A DNA stretch of 64,000 nt from Chamaesiphon minutus PCC 6605 (lineage in GTDB: Bacteria; Cyanobacteriota; Cyanobacteriia; Cyanobacteriales; Chamaesiphonaceae). Below, piece by piece: positions 19,701-26,660 of this stretch (position 1 is the stretch's first letter; each line of letters begins with the position of its first letter). Made by a program: the position numbers and the translations under genes. The stretch is from contig NC_019697.1 in the NCBI RefSeq assembly GCF_000317145.1, forward strand, positions 434,001-498,000, given 5' to 3'. The notes below the pieces were generated by a model, which saw nothing but the letters and a program-made list of their open reading frames with translations, was not told the origin of the DNA and ran no database searches.

Positions 19701-22109
19701 GTCCAGTATGCTTTTTTGGCCAAACCGAGCGATCGATCGGCAACTAAGACTGAAGTGGTATCCCTCTGGACGGGCACCGAATTTGTAGCAGGTTCCGAAC
19801 TAGATTTAGCGGATAATCCTTGCGGCATTACTTACCAAAATGATTGGGGAATTTTTCCCGACAACCTCCAGTTACATTTTCCCAACGCCCCCATCATTGC
19901 CAGTTTGCAAGGTGAAAGTTACCTCAGCGTATCAATCCGCGATTTTGAAGGCCAGATTTTTGGCAATCTCGGCATCATCGATACCCAGCCGTTACCCGCA
20001 GATATTTCGGCTTTACAATTTATCATCCAACTGTTTGCCGATCGCATTGCCGCCGAGATGAAGCGTCAAGCCGATGAATCCGAACTCCGCAAACGCCAAC
20101 AGCAAATCGAGGGATTTATCGACAATTCATCAGCAGCAATGTATCTCAAAGATTTGGAGGGACGCTATCTGCTGGTCAATCAAACTTGTATCGATTTGAT
20201 GGATGGGAATTTACACTTAATCTTAGGGCACACCGATGATGACATTTTCCCCTTCGAGATCGCCAAACAATCGCGGGAAACAGATCTAGCCATTATGAGA
20301 TCCGGTCTAGCTAAAACGTTAGAAGAGCTAGTTATCCATCCTGATGGTACAGAACATACCTATATTTCTAACAAATTTGCACTGATCGACGAGGAGGGTA
20401 AGCCTTATGCACTCGGCGGCGTATCTACAGATATTACCGCTCGCAAACAAGTAGAAGCAGAGCTGGCTCGATCGCAACGCAAATATTACAGCCTAATTCA
20501 ATCGATCGATGGAGTCGTCTGGGAATACGATCTCCGCACCAAGCGATTTAGTTTTGTCAGCGATCGCGCACTCTCATTATTTGGCTATACGATGGAAGAG
20601 TGGCTCGTTTTAGATGATTTTTGGCAACAGCACGTCCATCCAGATGATTTCGAGATAACCCGCATCTTCTTTAAGGAGGCGATTAAAAACAATCGTAGTG
20701 GTGCGGTCGAGTATCGGTTAATTACCGCTGCTGGGGAGATAATTTGGGTTTACGATATTTTTACGCCTCTGTGCGATGAAGCTGGCCGACCGATATTAAT
20801 GAATGGTTTATTAATTAATATTACCGATCGCAAGCAAGCTGAAGACACCCTCCACCACACTAATCTTCAGCTCGAAGCGACCATCCAGGAACTTCAGGAG
20901 GCCACGCGCCTTAAGGACGAGTTTCTCGCGATTATGAGTCACGAACTCCGCACGCCGCTCAATGCGATTTTGGGAATGTCTGAAGCCTTGCTAGACGAAG
21001 TATTCGGTGCTCTCAATCCCAAACAACTTAACTCGATCTCGACGATCGAGCGCAGCGGCGAGCATTTATTATCGGTAATTAACGATATTCTCGATGTCTC
21101 CAAAATTGCTGCGGGCAAACTCGAACTGAATATCGCTGAGGTTGCTCTAGCCGAATTATGTCGATCGAGTCTGACTTTAGTCAAACAACAGGCGATTAAA
21201 AAGCAGATTCAGATCGATACCGATCTCCCCACAAATCTAGATCTCATCGCGGTTGACGAACGGCGGATGCGTCAAGTTTTAATCAACTTACTCAATAATG
21301 CTGTCAAATTTACGCATCAAGGGGGGCTAATCAAGCTTTCGGTCTGGGCCGAACCCCTCGCTCCCATGAGTGCTGCCGAGCGTTCCCAAGATTATTGTCT
21401 GTGTTTTGCCGTCAGCGACACGGGGATTGGCATCAGCGATGTCGATCGAGCCAAGCTGTTTCAACCCTTTATCCAGATCGATAGCCGTCTGGCTCGCAAA
21501 TATCAAGGGACTGGATTGGGACTTGTGCTCGTCAAACAAATTACCGAATTACACGGCGGTCAAATTACTGTCGATAGCCAAGTAAATCGCGGTAGTTGCT
21601 TTACAGTCATGCTGCCCCAAACTTACAGTCCATCTAACGCGGTAAATCTAGATAGCAGGCAGCGTTCGGCGTTAGCTGCGGTCGATCGTCCGCACTTACA
21701 CGTCTGGACGGCTCCACAGATCTTGCTAATTGAAGATGATCGAGTCACGATCGATACCTTCTCTAGCTATCTAATGGCTATCGGCTATCGCGTCATGGTG
21801 GCTCAAACCGGAGCGCAGGCGATGTCCATTCTGGAGGGCTGTTGCGCCACTGCGTCAATCGCACACAGCCCTCGTCCCGCCCTGATTTTGATGAATATTC
21901 ACATGCCTGGACTCGATAGCATCGCTACCATCGAGTGGATTCGCCAACATTCCCCCCAAGTTCACATCCCGATTATCGCCCTCACCACCCTCTCCACGAT
22001 CGGCGAACGCGAAAAATGCTCGAACTACGATGCCGATAAATACCTCACTAAGCCAGTCAAACTGCGCGAACTCCACCAGCATATTCAGGAGTGCTTGGAC
22101 CTTAATTAG
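13743..22109 (+). CDS. Giant Ser/Thr kinase-ATPase-GAF-PAS-histidine kinase-receiver protein (2,788 aa)
   Basis: One polypeptide with, in order: a Ser/Thr protein kinase (residues about 10-290; PVAIKIL lysine, HKD catalytic loop with Asp167, DFS, PPEQTGR); an AAA-type predicted ATPase (YGRE, P-loop GGSGIGKT 367-374, FLDDLQWAD); a long TPR-like helical region; GAF (about 1395-1555); at least five PAS/PAC modules with a second GAF-like segment (about 1570-2360); HisKA with His2400 in SHELRTPLN; HATPase_c with intact NLLNNAVKF, DTGIGI and GTGLGL; and a C-terminal receiver. The receiver's phosphosite reads LILMNIHMPG, Asn2718 instead of Asp, so it should not accept phosphate. The layout matches the HstK-type dual kinases of filamentous cyanobacteria. 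Start 13743 (ATG) is a choice; TTG 13710 would add 11 residues. Confidence 0.93.
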   Translation: MTMSGFNFHLSGYHPIEELYRDAKTVVYRAIRMGQELGAESDPVAIKILASVYPTARELQDFRHQYAILQGSDLLPIVEASQDRGSTTAKELDLSGIVRVYSLETYDRGYALVMEDFGGISLERYRYQVGEVVEGVHYLAVSDVLKIAIQIADTLHALGQKRLVHKDLKPANILINPTTQQVKLIDFSIASLLERETPELLSPDLLAGTLAYMPPEQTGRMNRGIDYRSDFYAVGVTLYELLTGRLPFEERDPIELIHAHLNRAAVSVDRVNLTVPSVIAQIVAKLMAKNAEDRYQSALGLKYDLKQCLSQWQATGTIAKFELGERDLSDRFVIPEHLYGRESAIATLMAAVADMAAGSSELVLVAGGSGIGKTAVINEVHKPITRHHGYFIRGKFDQFNRDLPLWGFVCALRDLIGQLMNESDARLAAWKSRILTAVGDNGRVLCAAIPELERIIGCQPPVTELSGTAAQNRFKLLFQKAIEVFAQPEHPLTIFLDDLQWADSASLESIELLLQGTGHLLIVGAYRDNEVSPSHPLMLTVAKLPEAGQNVRTITLAPLTFDDTDRLVADTLRCSPHRAQPLTELIYLKTEGNPFFIIQFLKALHADGEIWFNAKGYWECDILRVQALALSDNVVEFMAAQLQKLPPATQNLLKLAACIGEKFDLETLSIVSEQSTADTATALWEGLQAGSILPSSYIYQFDRDLQDSQDLQDYAGASHDPDPLHSPTPRLPHSPTLPLPAPLFRFLHDRVQQAAYSLIPESRRQQTHLQIGRLLLAHASERQPLAKLFEIVSHFNKAIGAISEPSERVLVAELNLQAACKARATNAYGAAFSYAQIGTEILGVSGWTQQYLLTLALHETLADAALLSGDLESVPRLVQIVLERTRTPIDRVKAYETTIHFHAIRQQHQAAVARGLEILHQLGIKLSPTPDRLTIVRELAKTKLALAGKSDRQLLDLPQIDDPVKMAKLRILDLMQAPAFFCSQELMAVLSMVGIRLTLLDGNSPWAASFYVTYCIVISGLGELKQTYRLGQLATILVDRFGHPSISARVKVVAAWYTKPWQERLRTTIPLLDESVRMAMDSSNLQYIGINAGVSIATRFYAGIPLDELVDRIEPLEKLIVISKDENSQQFFDLMRQTIENLHIPSTRPIDIFKGQDELSLVSQWQAKNEAILLSTMYGFQTLLAYHFEDISAALIYANAQLPYEYSAKGGYSIARIWLFDALTRLASYPQQAERIQKQLLQRVDETQSELGKRARLMPANFQHQHDLVAAEKCRVLADFTQAIELYDRAIANAKANEYLQEEALANELAAKFYLDWGKVKIAAVYMQDAYYCYARWGAKAKTNDLERRYPQLLAPILQAQQLEFNSLCTLAKITNSSDLASCQGATLDLVSVIQSAQALSGNLELEELIHQLSQVILQNSGAQTCILALPDRQDNWQIRSISTLKAAEIATTALCPALINSDAYPANLIYWIKNTQATVVFDARQPLEVPDLYLLKHQPPSVLALPIVKQDMVLGVLYLEHRQIPDLFTDNHKTAISFLCTQAAIALHNAQLHESVVQRSAAIEASLDGFAILDGGRFIYVNQSHTEMFGYSVAEMLDRDWQCLYSPAQIQEFETTAFPAVGTSRQWRGEAVAIRKDGSTFNEEVTLFLLDNGQLICICRDITDRKSMEIALRESEERYHQLVSNVPGALYQFEVTAEGTHRLNYVSARFYEIFEILPDVVVDDLAVLLAQILPADRPSFDRSIKKATKLGKSWMWQGRISTPTGKTKWIRGESRQIDTPNGTLAQPLGERMVWDGILVDVTEQQAALHERQLAEIALRQSEARYQKLADNIPGVIYQFRLAPDGHLSYPYMSSGCWDLFEISPAAVMADANSLLKMMHPGDALDYHSTMVESAQNLTPKFWEGRAILNSGEIKWIKCVSRPERQLDESIVWDGVLLDITAQKAAQQERQRQEDALQAIVSWSAEGKTGIDFYQACIRYLADSFGVQYAFLAKPSDRSATKTEVVSLWTGTEFVAGSELDLADNPCGITYQNDWGIFPDNLQLHFPNAPIIASLQGESYLSVSIRDFEGQIFGNLGIIDTQPLPADISALQFIIQLFADRIAAEMKRQADESELRKRQQQIEGFIDNSSAAMYLKDLEGRYLLVNQTCIDLMDGNLHLILGHTDDDIFPFEIAKQSRETDLAIMRSGLAKTLEELVIHPDGTEHTYISNKFALIDEEGKPYALGGVSTDITARKQVEAELARSQRKYYSLIQSIDGVVWEYDLRTKRFSFVSDRALSLFGYTMEEWLVLDDFWQQHVHPDDFEITRIFFKEAIKNNRSGAVEYRLITAAGEIIWVYDIFTPLCDEAGRPILMNGLLINITDRKQAEDTLHHTNLQLEATIQELQEATRLKDEFLAIMSHELRTPLNAILGMSEALLDEVFGALNPKQLNSISTIERSGEHLLSVINDILDVSKIAAGKLELNIAEVALAELCRSSLTLVKQQAIKKQIQIDTDLPTNLDLIAVDERRMRQVLINLLNNAVKFTHQGGLIKLSVWAEPLAPMSAAERSQDYCLCFAVSDTGIGISDVDRAKLFQPFIQIDSRLARKYQGTGLGLVLVKQITELHGGQITVDSQVNRGSCFTVMLPQTYSPSNAVNLDSRQRSALAAVDRPHLHVWTAPQILLIEDDRVTIDTFSSYLMAIGYRVMVAQTGAQAMSILEGCCATASIAHSPRPALILMNIHMPGLDSIATIEWIRQHSPQVHIPIIALTTLSTIGEREKCSNYDADKYLTKPVKLRELHQHIQECLDLN
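15900..15972. repeat. STRR-like CCCCACT/CCCCGACT array inside the kinase gene
   Basis: CTCCCCCACTCCCCGACT-type repeats, like the intergenic arrays of this genome, are read in frame as a His/Ser/Pro/Leu low-complexity stretch (SPTPRLPHSPTLPLP, about residues 725-740). It is preceded by a QDLQDSQDLQD repeat. It interrupts the ATPase/helical region just before FRFLHDRVQQAAYSL, a block conserved in this ATPase family. Confidence 0.85.
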
Positions 22110-22136
22110 GGAGGGGAGGGGGGGACGCAAGCGTTT

Positions 22137-22204
22137 GCCTAAAGCCTAAAGCCTAAAGCCTAAAGCCTAAAGCCTAAAGCCTAAAGCCTAAAGCCTAAAG
22201 CCTA
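22137..22204. repeat. (GCCTAAA)n heptamer array, about 9 copies
   Basis: Inverse-complement orientation of the array at 12692-12769, starting some 25 bp after the giant kinase stop. The rest of the 22110-22538 gap holds no gene and presumably the promoter of the next kinase gene. Confidence 0.95.
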
Positions 22205-22538
22205 GATCCCGCTCACATCGATCGGCGCACAATTTGGGTATACTTAATATGTAGTGTTAAATCGATTACTGGATTTAACCAGCTTGCATGACACTCATCG
22301 ATCGCCAAATCTAGCACAGAGATACGAATTTAATAATTACTAATTATGATTTCTAATTCTGGAGGCTCAGCTTTCCAATTCAAAGCGATCGAATTAATTT
22401 ATACGAACCATAAATAATCAAGTAGAATCTGCTATTGTCATACATCATATCGATCGGCATAGCTCGCTCCGATCTAACTATAAATTTAAACTTTCAAAAA
22501 TCTACCGTAAGTAAAAGTAATAGCTTGAATTTTTGCTC

Positions 22539-24023
22539 ATGAATTGTCAGGATGAATATGAATTTATAGAAGCAGCGCAAGCAAAAACTTTGGAAGAATA
22601 TGCGATCGAGATCGATCGAATAGAACGAGCGATTCTAGCAGCTCAATCCGCTCACTCTCCCGAAGCAGAAGCGATCGCCAACGAACGCGCCAGTAATTTT
22701 TATGCAGCGTGGGGTAAAGAGAAAATCGCCGCAGTATATTTGCAAGATGCTTACGATTGCTACGTTCGAGCCGGAGTTACCACAAAAATAACCGAACTCG
22801 AACAATGTTATCCACAATTATTGCAATCTATCCAAAGCCCATCTATTGCGGCAACTAACTACTTCACCGACGAGTTTATTGCCACCCTCAGCCATGAATT
22901 TCGCAACCCCCTCAATGGCATTTTGGGCATGTCAGAAGCATTATTAGAAGAAGTCTTCGGTGTCATGAACGAACGACAACTTAATGCCGTCACGACGATC
23001 GATCGCAGTGGCGGGTATTTGCTCGCACTTGTGAATAACATGACAGATCTGTCTCAAATTCAAGTCGGTAAACTAGAACTAGAGCTGACGCAGGTTTCGG
23101 TGGTAGAACTCTGTCAGTTTAGTGCCAGCTTTGTCAAACACCATGCCATCCAAAAACAGATCCAACTAGATACACACATCCCTACCGATGCTGGCATGAT
23201 TCGCGTCGATCTTCAGCGGATGCGCCAAGTATTAATTAACTTACTCGATCGAGCGATCGATGCCACCCCCATTGGCGGTCAGGTGAAACTAACAGTGACT
23301 CGCCAGCCAGAAGGGACGATAGCGGGTGCCAAATCATCCATTCATTTTGCTGTGAGCGACACTAGTAAAGAGATTCCTGTTGCTAGCGAAGATGAATTAT
23401 TTCAACCGATCCTTCCGAGCCTCCCCATGCAAGGCTACACCAACGATAGCCACCATGTCGGCTTAGGCTTAATGCTCGTCAATCCGATCGTCGAATTGCA
23501 TGGCGGTACGCTCACTTGTCAAAGTATTATCGGTCAGGGTACCCATATTGCCGTATCACTGCCACATACCTGTCTGGTTTTTGAGCCTCAAAGCGAGCCT
23601 AGCCGCTCGCCTGACTATCTCGGTACTATTTCCGAAACTATCGTCGAGGAAGCAATCGAACCACCACTGATTCTCATCGTCGAAGATAACGAACTAAATA
23701 TCAATACGATTTCTAGCTACCTCACCGTCAAAGGCTATCGTCCGATTGTCGCTCAAGATGGCGAATCAGCACTAAAACTCGCCCAAAAACACTGTCCCGA
23801 TCTCATTTTGATGGATATTCAAATGCCTGGAATGGACGGCTTAGAGGCAATCTCTCGCATTCGCGAACATCCCCAACTAACAAGCATTCCCATCGTCGCG
23901 CTCACAGCTCTAGCCATGGAAGGAGATCGCGACAAATGCTTGAGTGCAGGTGCCAATGACTATCTCACCAAACCAGTTAAGCTCAAACAACTCAATCAAA
24001 CTATTCAGCAGTGGTTGGGGTAG
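22539..24023 (+). CDS. Shortened hybrid histidine kinase paralog with degraded ATPase and intact receiver
   Basis: A 494-residue protein. Residues about 40-90 match the end of the helical region of the giant kinase (ANERASNFYAAWGKEKIAAVYLQDAYDCY against its ANELAAKFYLDWGKVKIAAVYMQDAYYCY); GAF and PAS modules are absent, and HisKA follows with His119 in SHEFRNPLN. The ATPase domain is degraded: the N-box reads NLLDRAIDAT (essential Asn lost) and the G1 box DTSKEI replaces DTGIGI, while HVGLGLMLV survives. The receiver is intact (IVEDNELN, Asp426 in LILMDIQMPGMD, LTKPVK). ATG 22539 is preferred over TTG 22533. It likely acts as phosphoacceptor rather than kinase, probably with the upstream protein (inference). 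Confidence 0.9.
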   Translation: MNCQDEYEFIEAAQAKTLEEYAIEIDRIERAILAAQSAHSPEAEAIANERASNFYAAWGKEKIAAVYLQDAYDCYVRAGVTTKITELEQCYPQLLQSIQSPSIAATNYFTDEFIATLSHEFRNPLNGILGMSEALLEEVFGVMNERQLNAVTTIDRSGGYLLALVNNMTDLSQIQVGKLELELTQVSVVELCQFSASFVKHHAIQKQIQLDTHIPTDAGMIRVDLQRMRQVLINLLDRAIDATPIGGQVKLTVTRQPEGTIAGAKSSIHFAVSDTSKEIPVASEDELFQPILPSLPMQGYTNDSHHVGLGLMLVNPIVELHGGTLTCQSIIGQGTHIAVSLPHTCLVFEPQSEPSRSPDYLGTISETIVEEAIEPPLILIVEDNELNINTISSYLTVKGYRPIVAQDGESALKLAQKHCPDLILMDIQMPGMDGLEAISRIREHPQLTSIPIVALTALAMEGDRDKCLSAGANDYLTKPVKLKQLNQTIQQWLG

Positions 24024-24063
24024 GGGATTGGGGATTGGAGAGCCAATTCATCCAACGAGTAGG

Positions 24064-24078
24064 GTGGGCGGTGCCCAC
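24064..24078. repeat. GTGGGCGGTGCCCAC palindrome, copy 2
   Basis: One-base variant of the dispersed palindrome; flanked by GTAGG and CATCTAGG, between the kinase and ferredoxin genes. Confidence 0.8.
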
Positions 24079-24172
24079 CATCTAGGTTACAGACGATATA
24101 AGTACAAAAAAAGACACTTGGCTACTTAGAAATCGGATAAAATCTAGATAAATTGTAGCGATCGCTATATTT

Positions 24173-24424
24173 ATGGAAGAAAAAACTTGCATTCTGATTT
24201 GTCAAAATCGTACCTGTAAAAAACAAGGCGCAGCAGATATATTGACAGCATTTCGCACGCTTAATATTTCAGAAATTAATTACGAAGGTTGCGGTTGTCT
24301 GGGTAATTGTGGCAATGGGCCAATGGTATTAGTATTACCAGCCAGAATATGGTATTATCACGTTCGACCTCAAGATGTATCGAAAATTATCACAGCCAGC
24401 ACCGAGAAGTGCGAATCTACCTAA
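24173..24424 (+). CDS. Small thioredoxin-fold [2Fe-2S] ferredoxin-like protein
   Basis: An 83-residue protein resembling the (2Fe-2S) ferredoxin family with thioredoxin-like fold. Cysteines lie in ICQNRTC near the N-terminus and in GCGCLGNCGNGP in the middle, the arrangement expected for a four-Cys [2Fe-2S] site. It starts at ATG 24173. It ends 6 nt before the DUF952 gene, so the two are likely co-transcribed; their relation is unknown. Its electron partner cannot be told from sequence. Confidence 0.82.
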   Translation: MEEKTCILICQNRTCKKQGAADILTAFRTLNISEINYEGCGCLGNCGNGPMVLVLPARIWYYHVRPQDVSKIITASTEKCEST

Positions 24425-24429
24425 AATAC

Positions 24430-24774
24430 ATGAACACAATCTTACATATTACCCAGCGCGATCTATGGACAAAAGCCAAAAATTTGGGTAGTTATAACAG
24501 CGATACATTAGCAACTGAAGGATTCATTCATTGTTCGACTCTGGCTCAAGTTGTCGGTTCTGCAAATCGATTTTTTAAGGGTCTTAAAGATTTAGTAATT
24601 CTGGTAATTGATGTCGATCGAGTTACGCCAGAAATTCGCTACGAAGGCGCAGATCCAAACAATTTATTCCCACACATCTACGGCGAATTAAATATCGATG
24701 CAGTAATTAGAGTTGTCGATCTCGAATCTGATGCAGATGGTTTATTTATATTGCCAAAAGAGTTAGATAATTGA
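24430..24774 (+). CDS. DUF952 family protein
   Basis: A 114-residue protein that looks like the DUF952 family: N-terminal ILHITQRDLW, central EGFIHCST (conserved His and Cys), and the segment YEGADPNNLFPHIYGELNIDAV, typical of the family's PHIYGxL motif. The role is unknown; the fold has been compared with ADP-ribosyltransferase-like domains, which I treat as tentative. ATG 24430 is the sensible start, since an upstream frame overlaps the ferredoxin gene out of phase. It follows that gene by 5 nt. Confidence 0.85.
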   Translation: MNTILHITQRDLWTKAKNLGSYNSDTLATEGFIHCSTLAQVVGSANRFFKGLKDLVILVIDVDRVTPEIRYEGADPNNLFPHIYGELNIDAVIRVVDLESDADGLFILPKELDN

Positions 24775-24816
24775 TAATTAATAATTGATAATTAATAATT
24801 GAAACTACTTTATTAT

Positions 24817-24898
24817 CCCTAAAGCCTAAAGCCTAAAGCCTAAAGCCTAAAGCCTAACACCTACCCCCTACCCCCTACCCCCTACCCTCTACCCTCTA
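24817..24898. repeat. (GCCTAAA)n array followed by (CCCCCTA)n array
   Basis: About six TAAAGCC heptamers pass directly into CCCCCTA/CCCTCTA heptamers and end two bases before the exonuclease ATG, so the array occupies the place of the ribosome-binding site and 5' leader of that gene. Confidence 0.92.
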
Positions 24899-24900
24899 AA

Positions 24901-25692
24901 ATGCAGATTGCTACTTGGAATGTCAACTCGATTCGGACGCGGCTAGATATTGTTACTAATTGGTTGCAACAAAATCCGGTTGATGTTCTTTGCATTCAAG
25001 AAAGTAAAGCCACCGACGAACAATTTCCGATCGCGGCGATCGCCGCTTGTGGATATCATGCTTATATCTCTGGGCAGAAATCATATAATGGTGTCGCCAT
25101 GTTTGGCAAACAGCCGCTAACAGATGTCAGTATTGGTTTTGGCGGCGTTTTATCACCAGAATTAGTTGGCGATTTGGACGAGCAAAAGCGAGTAATTGCT
25201 GGTACTCTCGATGGCGTGCGGATCGTCAATCTTTACGTCCCGAATGGGAATACGATCGACAGCGATAAATACGTCTATAAGCTGCGGTGGTTGGAGTTGT
25301 TGGGTGAGTATTTAAAAACCATTATTGCATCCGGTCAGCAGTCAATTTGCGTCTGTGGCGACTTTAATATTGCACTCGAAGATATCGATATTCATAGCAA
25401 AACTGTCTCGTTAGATCGAGTGATGGCAACTTCCGCCGAAAGAGACTTATTACGCAAATCTGTACTAGATTTAGGCTTTCAAGATAGCTTCCGTAAATTT
25501 ACAACTACTGGCGGACATTTTAGTTGGTGGGACTATCGCCAACAGGGGTTTGAACGCAATCGCGGTTGGCGTATCGACCATCTTTATCTGACACCAGATT
25601 TATTCGATCGGGCTATTAGTTGTTCGATCGATATCGAGCCGCGTAAGCTAGTCCAACCCAGCGATCACGCACCTGTAATTGTCGAACTTTAA
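24901..25692 (+). CDS. xth: Exodeoxyribonuclease III (AP endonuclease family)
   Basis: A 263-residue ExoIII-type exonuclease/AP endonuclease for base-excision repair. The conserved residues are present: ATWNVNSIRTR at the N-terminus, IQES (metal-binding Glu), NLYVPNG, GDFNIA (catalytic Asp and Asn) and PSDHAPVIVEL at the C-terminus. Length is normal. No ribosome-binding site can be seen because a pyrimidine-rich tandem repeat runs up to the start codon. Between its stop and 25772 there is no gene. Confidence 0.95.
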   Translation: MQIATWNVNSIRTRLDIVTNWLQQNPVDVLCIQESKATDEQFPIAAIAACGYHAYISGQKSYNGVAMFGKQPLTDVSIGFGGVLSPELVGDLDEQKRVIAGTLDGVRIVNLYVPNGNTIDSDKYVYKLRWLELLGEYLKTIIASGQQSICVCGDFNIALEDIDIHSKTVSLDRVMATSAERDLLRKSVLDLGFQDSFRKFTTTGGHFSWWDYRQQGFERNRGWRIDHLYLTPDLFDRAISCSIDIEPRKLVQPSDHAPVIVEL

Positions 25693-25771
25693 TCGATCGG
25701 GCATCGTGCTCGCCACAGCTAATCTACTAGCACAAGCAACGATTACATTAATAGCACTTTACCGATTTTGC

Positions 25772-26605
25772 TTAGTTGCTAAACCGCTGTTGAAATGCTG
25801 TGAGTGTGTCTACATTGCTTTTAGAAGTATAAATCGCAAACACGACTCGATCGAAACAACCCAAAAAGCGTGGATCACTCAGCCATTGTCCGAACGCATC
25901 GGCTACCATGCTAGGATCGTTGCCAAATACCCCACAACCCCAAGCTCCGAGCAATAACGATCGATGTCCATTATCGCGGGCGATCGCCAGCACGATTCCC
26001 GCACGTCGCCTGAGTGTTGCCACAATTTCGTCACCACAAGTAGGATCGCGCCGCAAAGCTTGCCCCGCGTTGGGTGCGGGTGCGGTAATTACCGATGCCA
26101 GAAAAATATCATCGATTAACTCCCGATTGCGGATGCGAATCCAGGGTACGTTGGGCGAATAGATGACATTATCCGTATACAGTAGCGATTCACCCTGTCG
26201 ATTGGCATCATAGTAGGCGGGTTGAGTCAGCAGACAGGGATAGATGCCCGAACAACGCGCCAAATCTTCTTCCTGAGCTTTGGCACCGTTAATGAAGCCA
26301 CCGCCCGGATTCCGCGCTGAGGCGAAGCTCAACAGTACCAAATCGTGACATCCTTCGGATTGTACGAGTCGCTGGGCGGCAACTTGAGTTGTTTCACTGG
26401 TGACTTCGATCGTGGGTTGTCGATCGAATGTACCAGCCGCTGGTTGTGCTAGTAATGCCGATGACTGTTGTGGTGGATATAAAACCGTTTTCTTAACTGC
26501 CATCTGTTGTGCCGCCATAAATTCAACAGTTTTTCCGACACTATTAATATATTTCCCGGCTTTAAGGATACTTAGTGTTTCTTGAGCAGTATTTTTGAGC
26601 GACAT
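25772..26605 (-). CDS. TIGR02452/microbial PARG-like macrodomain hydrolase
   Basis: A 277-residue protein of the bacterial-type poly(ADP-ribose) glycohydrolase family. The signature is clear: LLSFASARNPGGGFINGAKAQEEDLAR contains the ADP-ribose diphosphate loop and the catalytic QEE, followed by the GIYPCL region and LLLGAWGCGVFGNDP near the C-terminus. It probably removes ADP-ribose groups from proteins or nucleic acid, or processes free ADP-ribose derivatives. I start at ATG 26605 (MSLKNTAQET); the frame extends to 26713, but that part overlaps the divergent gene. It is divergently transcribed, 55 bp from a transglutaminase-GNAT gene. Confidence 0.88.
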   Translation of the reverse strand: MSLKNTAQETLSILKAGKYINSVGKTVEFMAAQQMAVKKTVLYPPQQSSALLAQPAAGTFDRQPTIEVTSETTQVAAQRLVQSEGCHDLVLLSFASARNPGGGFINGAKAQEEDLARCSGIYPCLLTQPAYYDANRQGESLLYTDNVIYSPNVPWIRIRNRELIDDIFLASVITAPAPNAGQALRRDPTCGDEIVATLRRRAGIVLAIARDNGHRSLLLGAWGCGVFGNDPSMVADAFGQWLSDPRFLGCFDRVVFAIYTSKSNVDTLTAFQQRFSN

Positions 26606-26660
26606 AATTTGATTCGTTTGCTTGGAACGAGAAAACCCAACAGTAGCAATATCTAAATAT

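Noticed and set aside
24307-24429. Longer N-terminus for the DUF952 protein
   Set aside because: It would overlap the ferredoxin gene out of frame and reads as non-homologous sequence before the canonical start at 24430.
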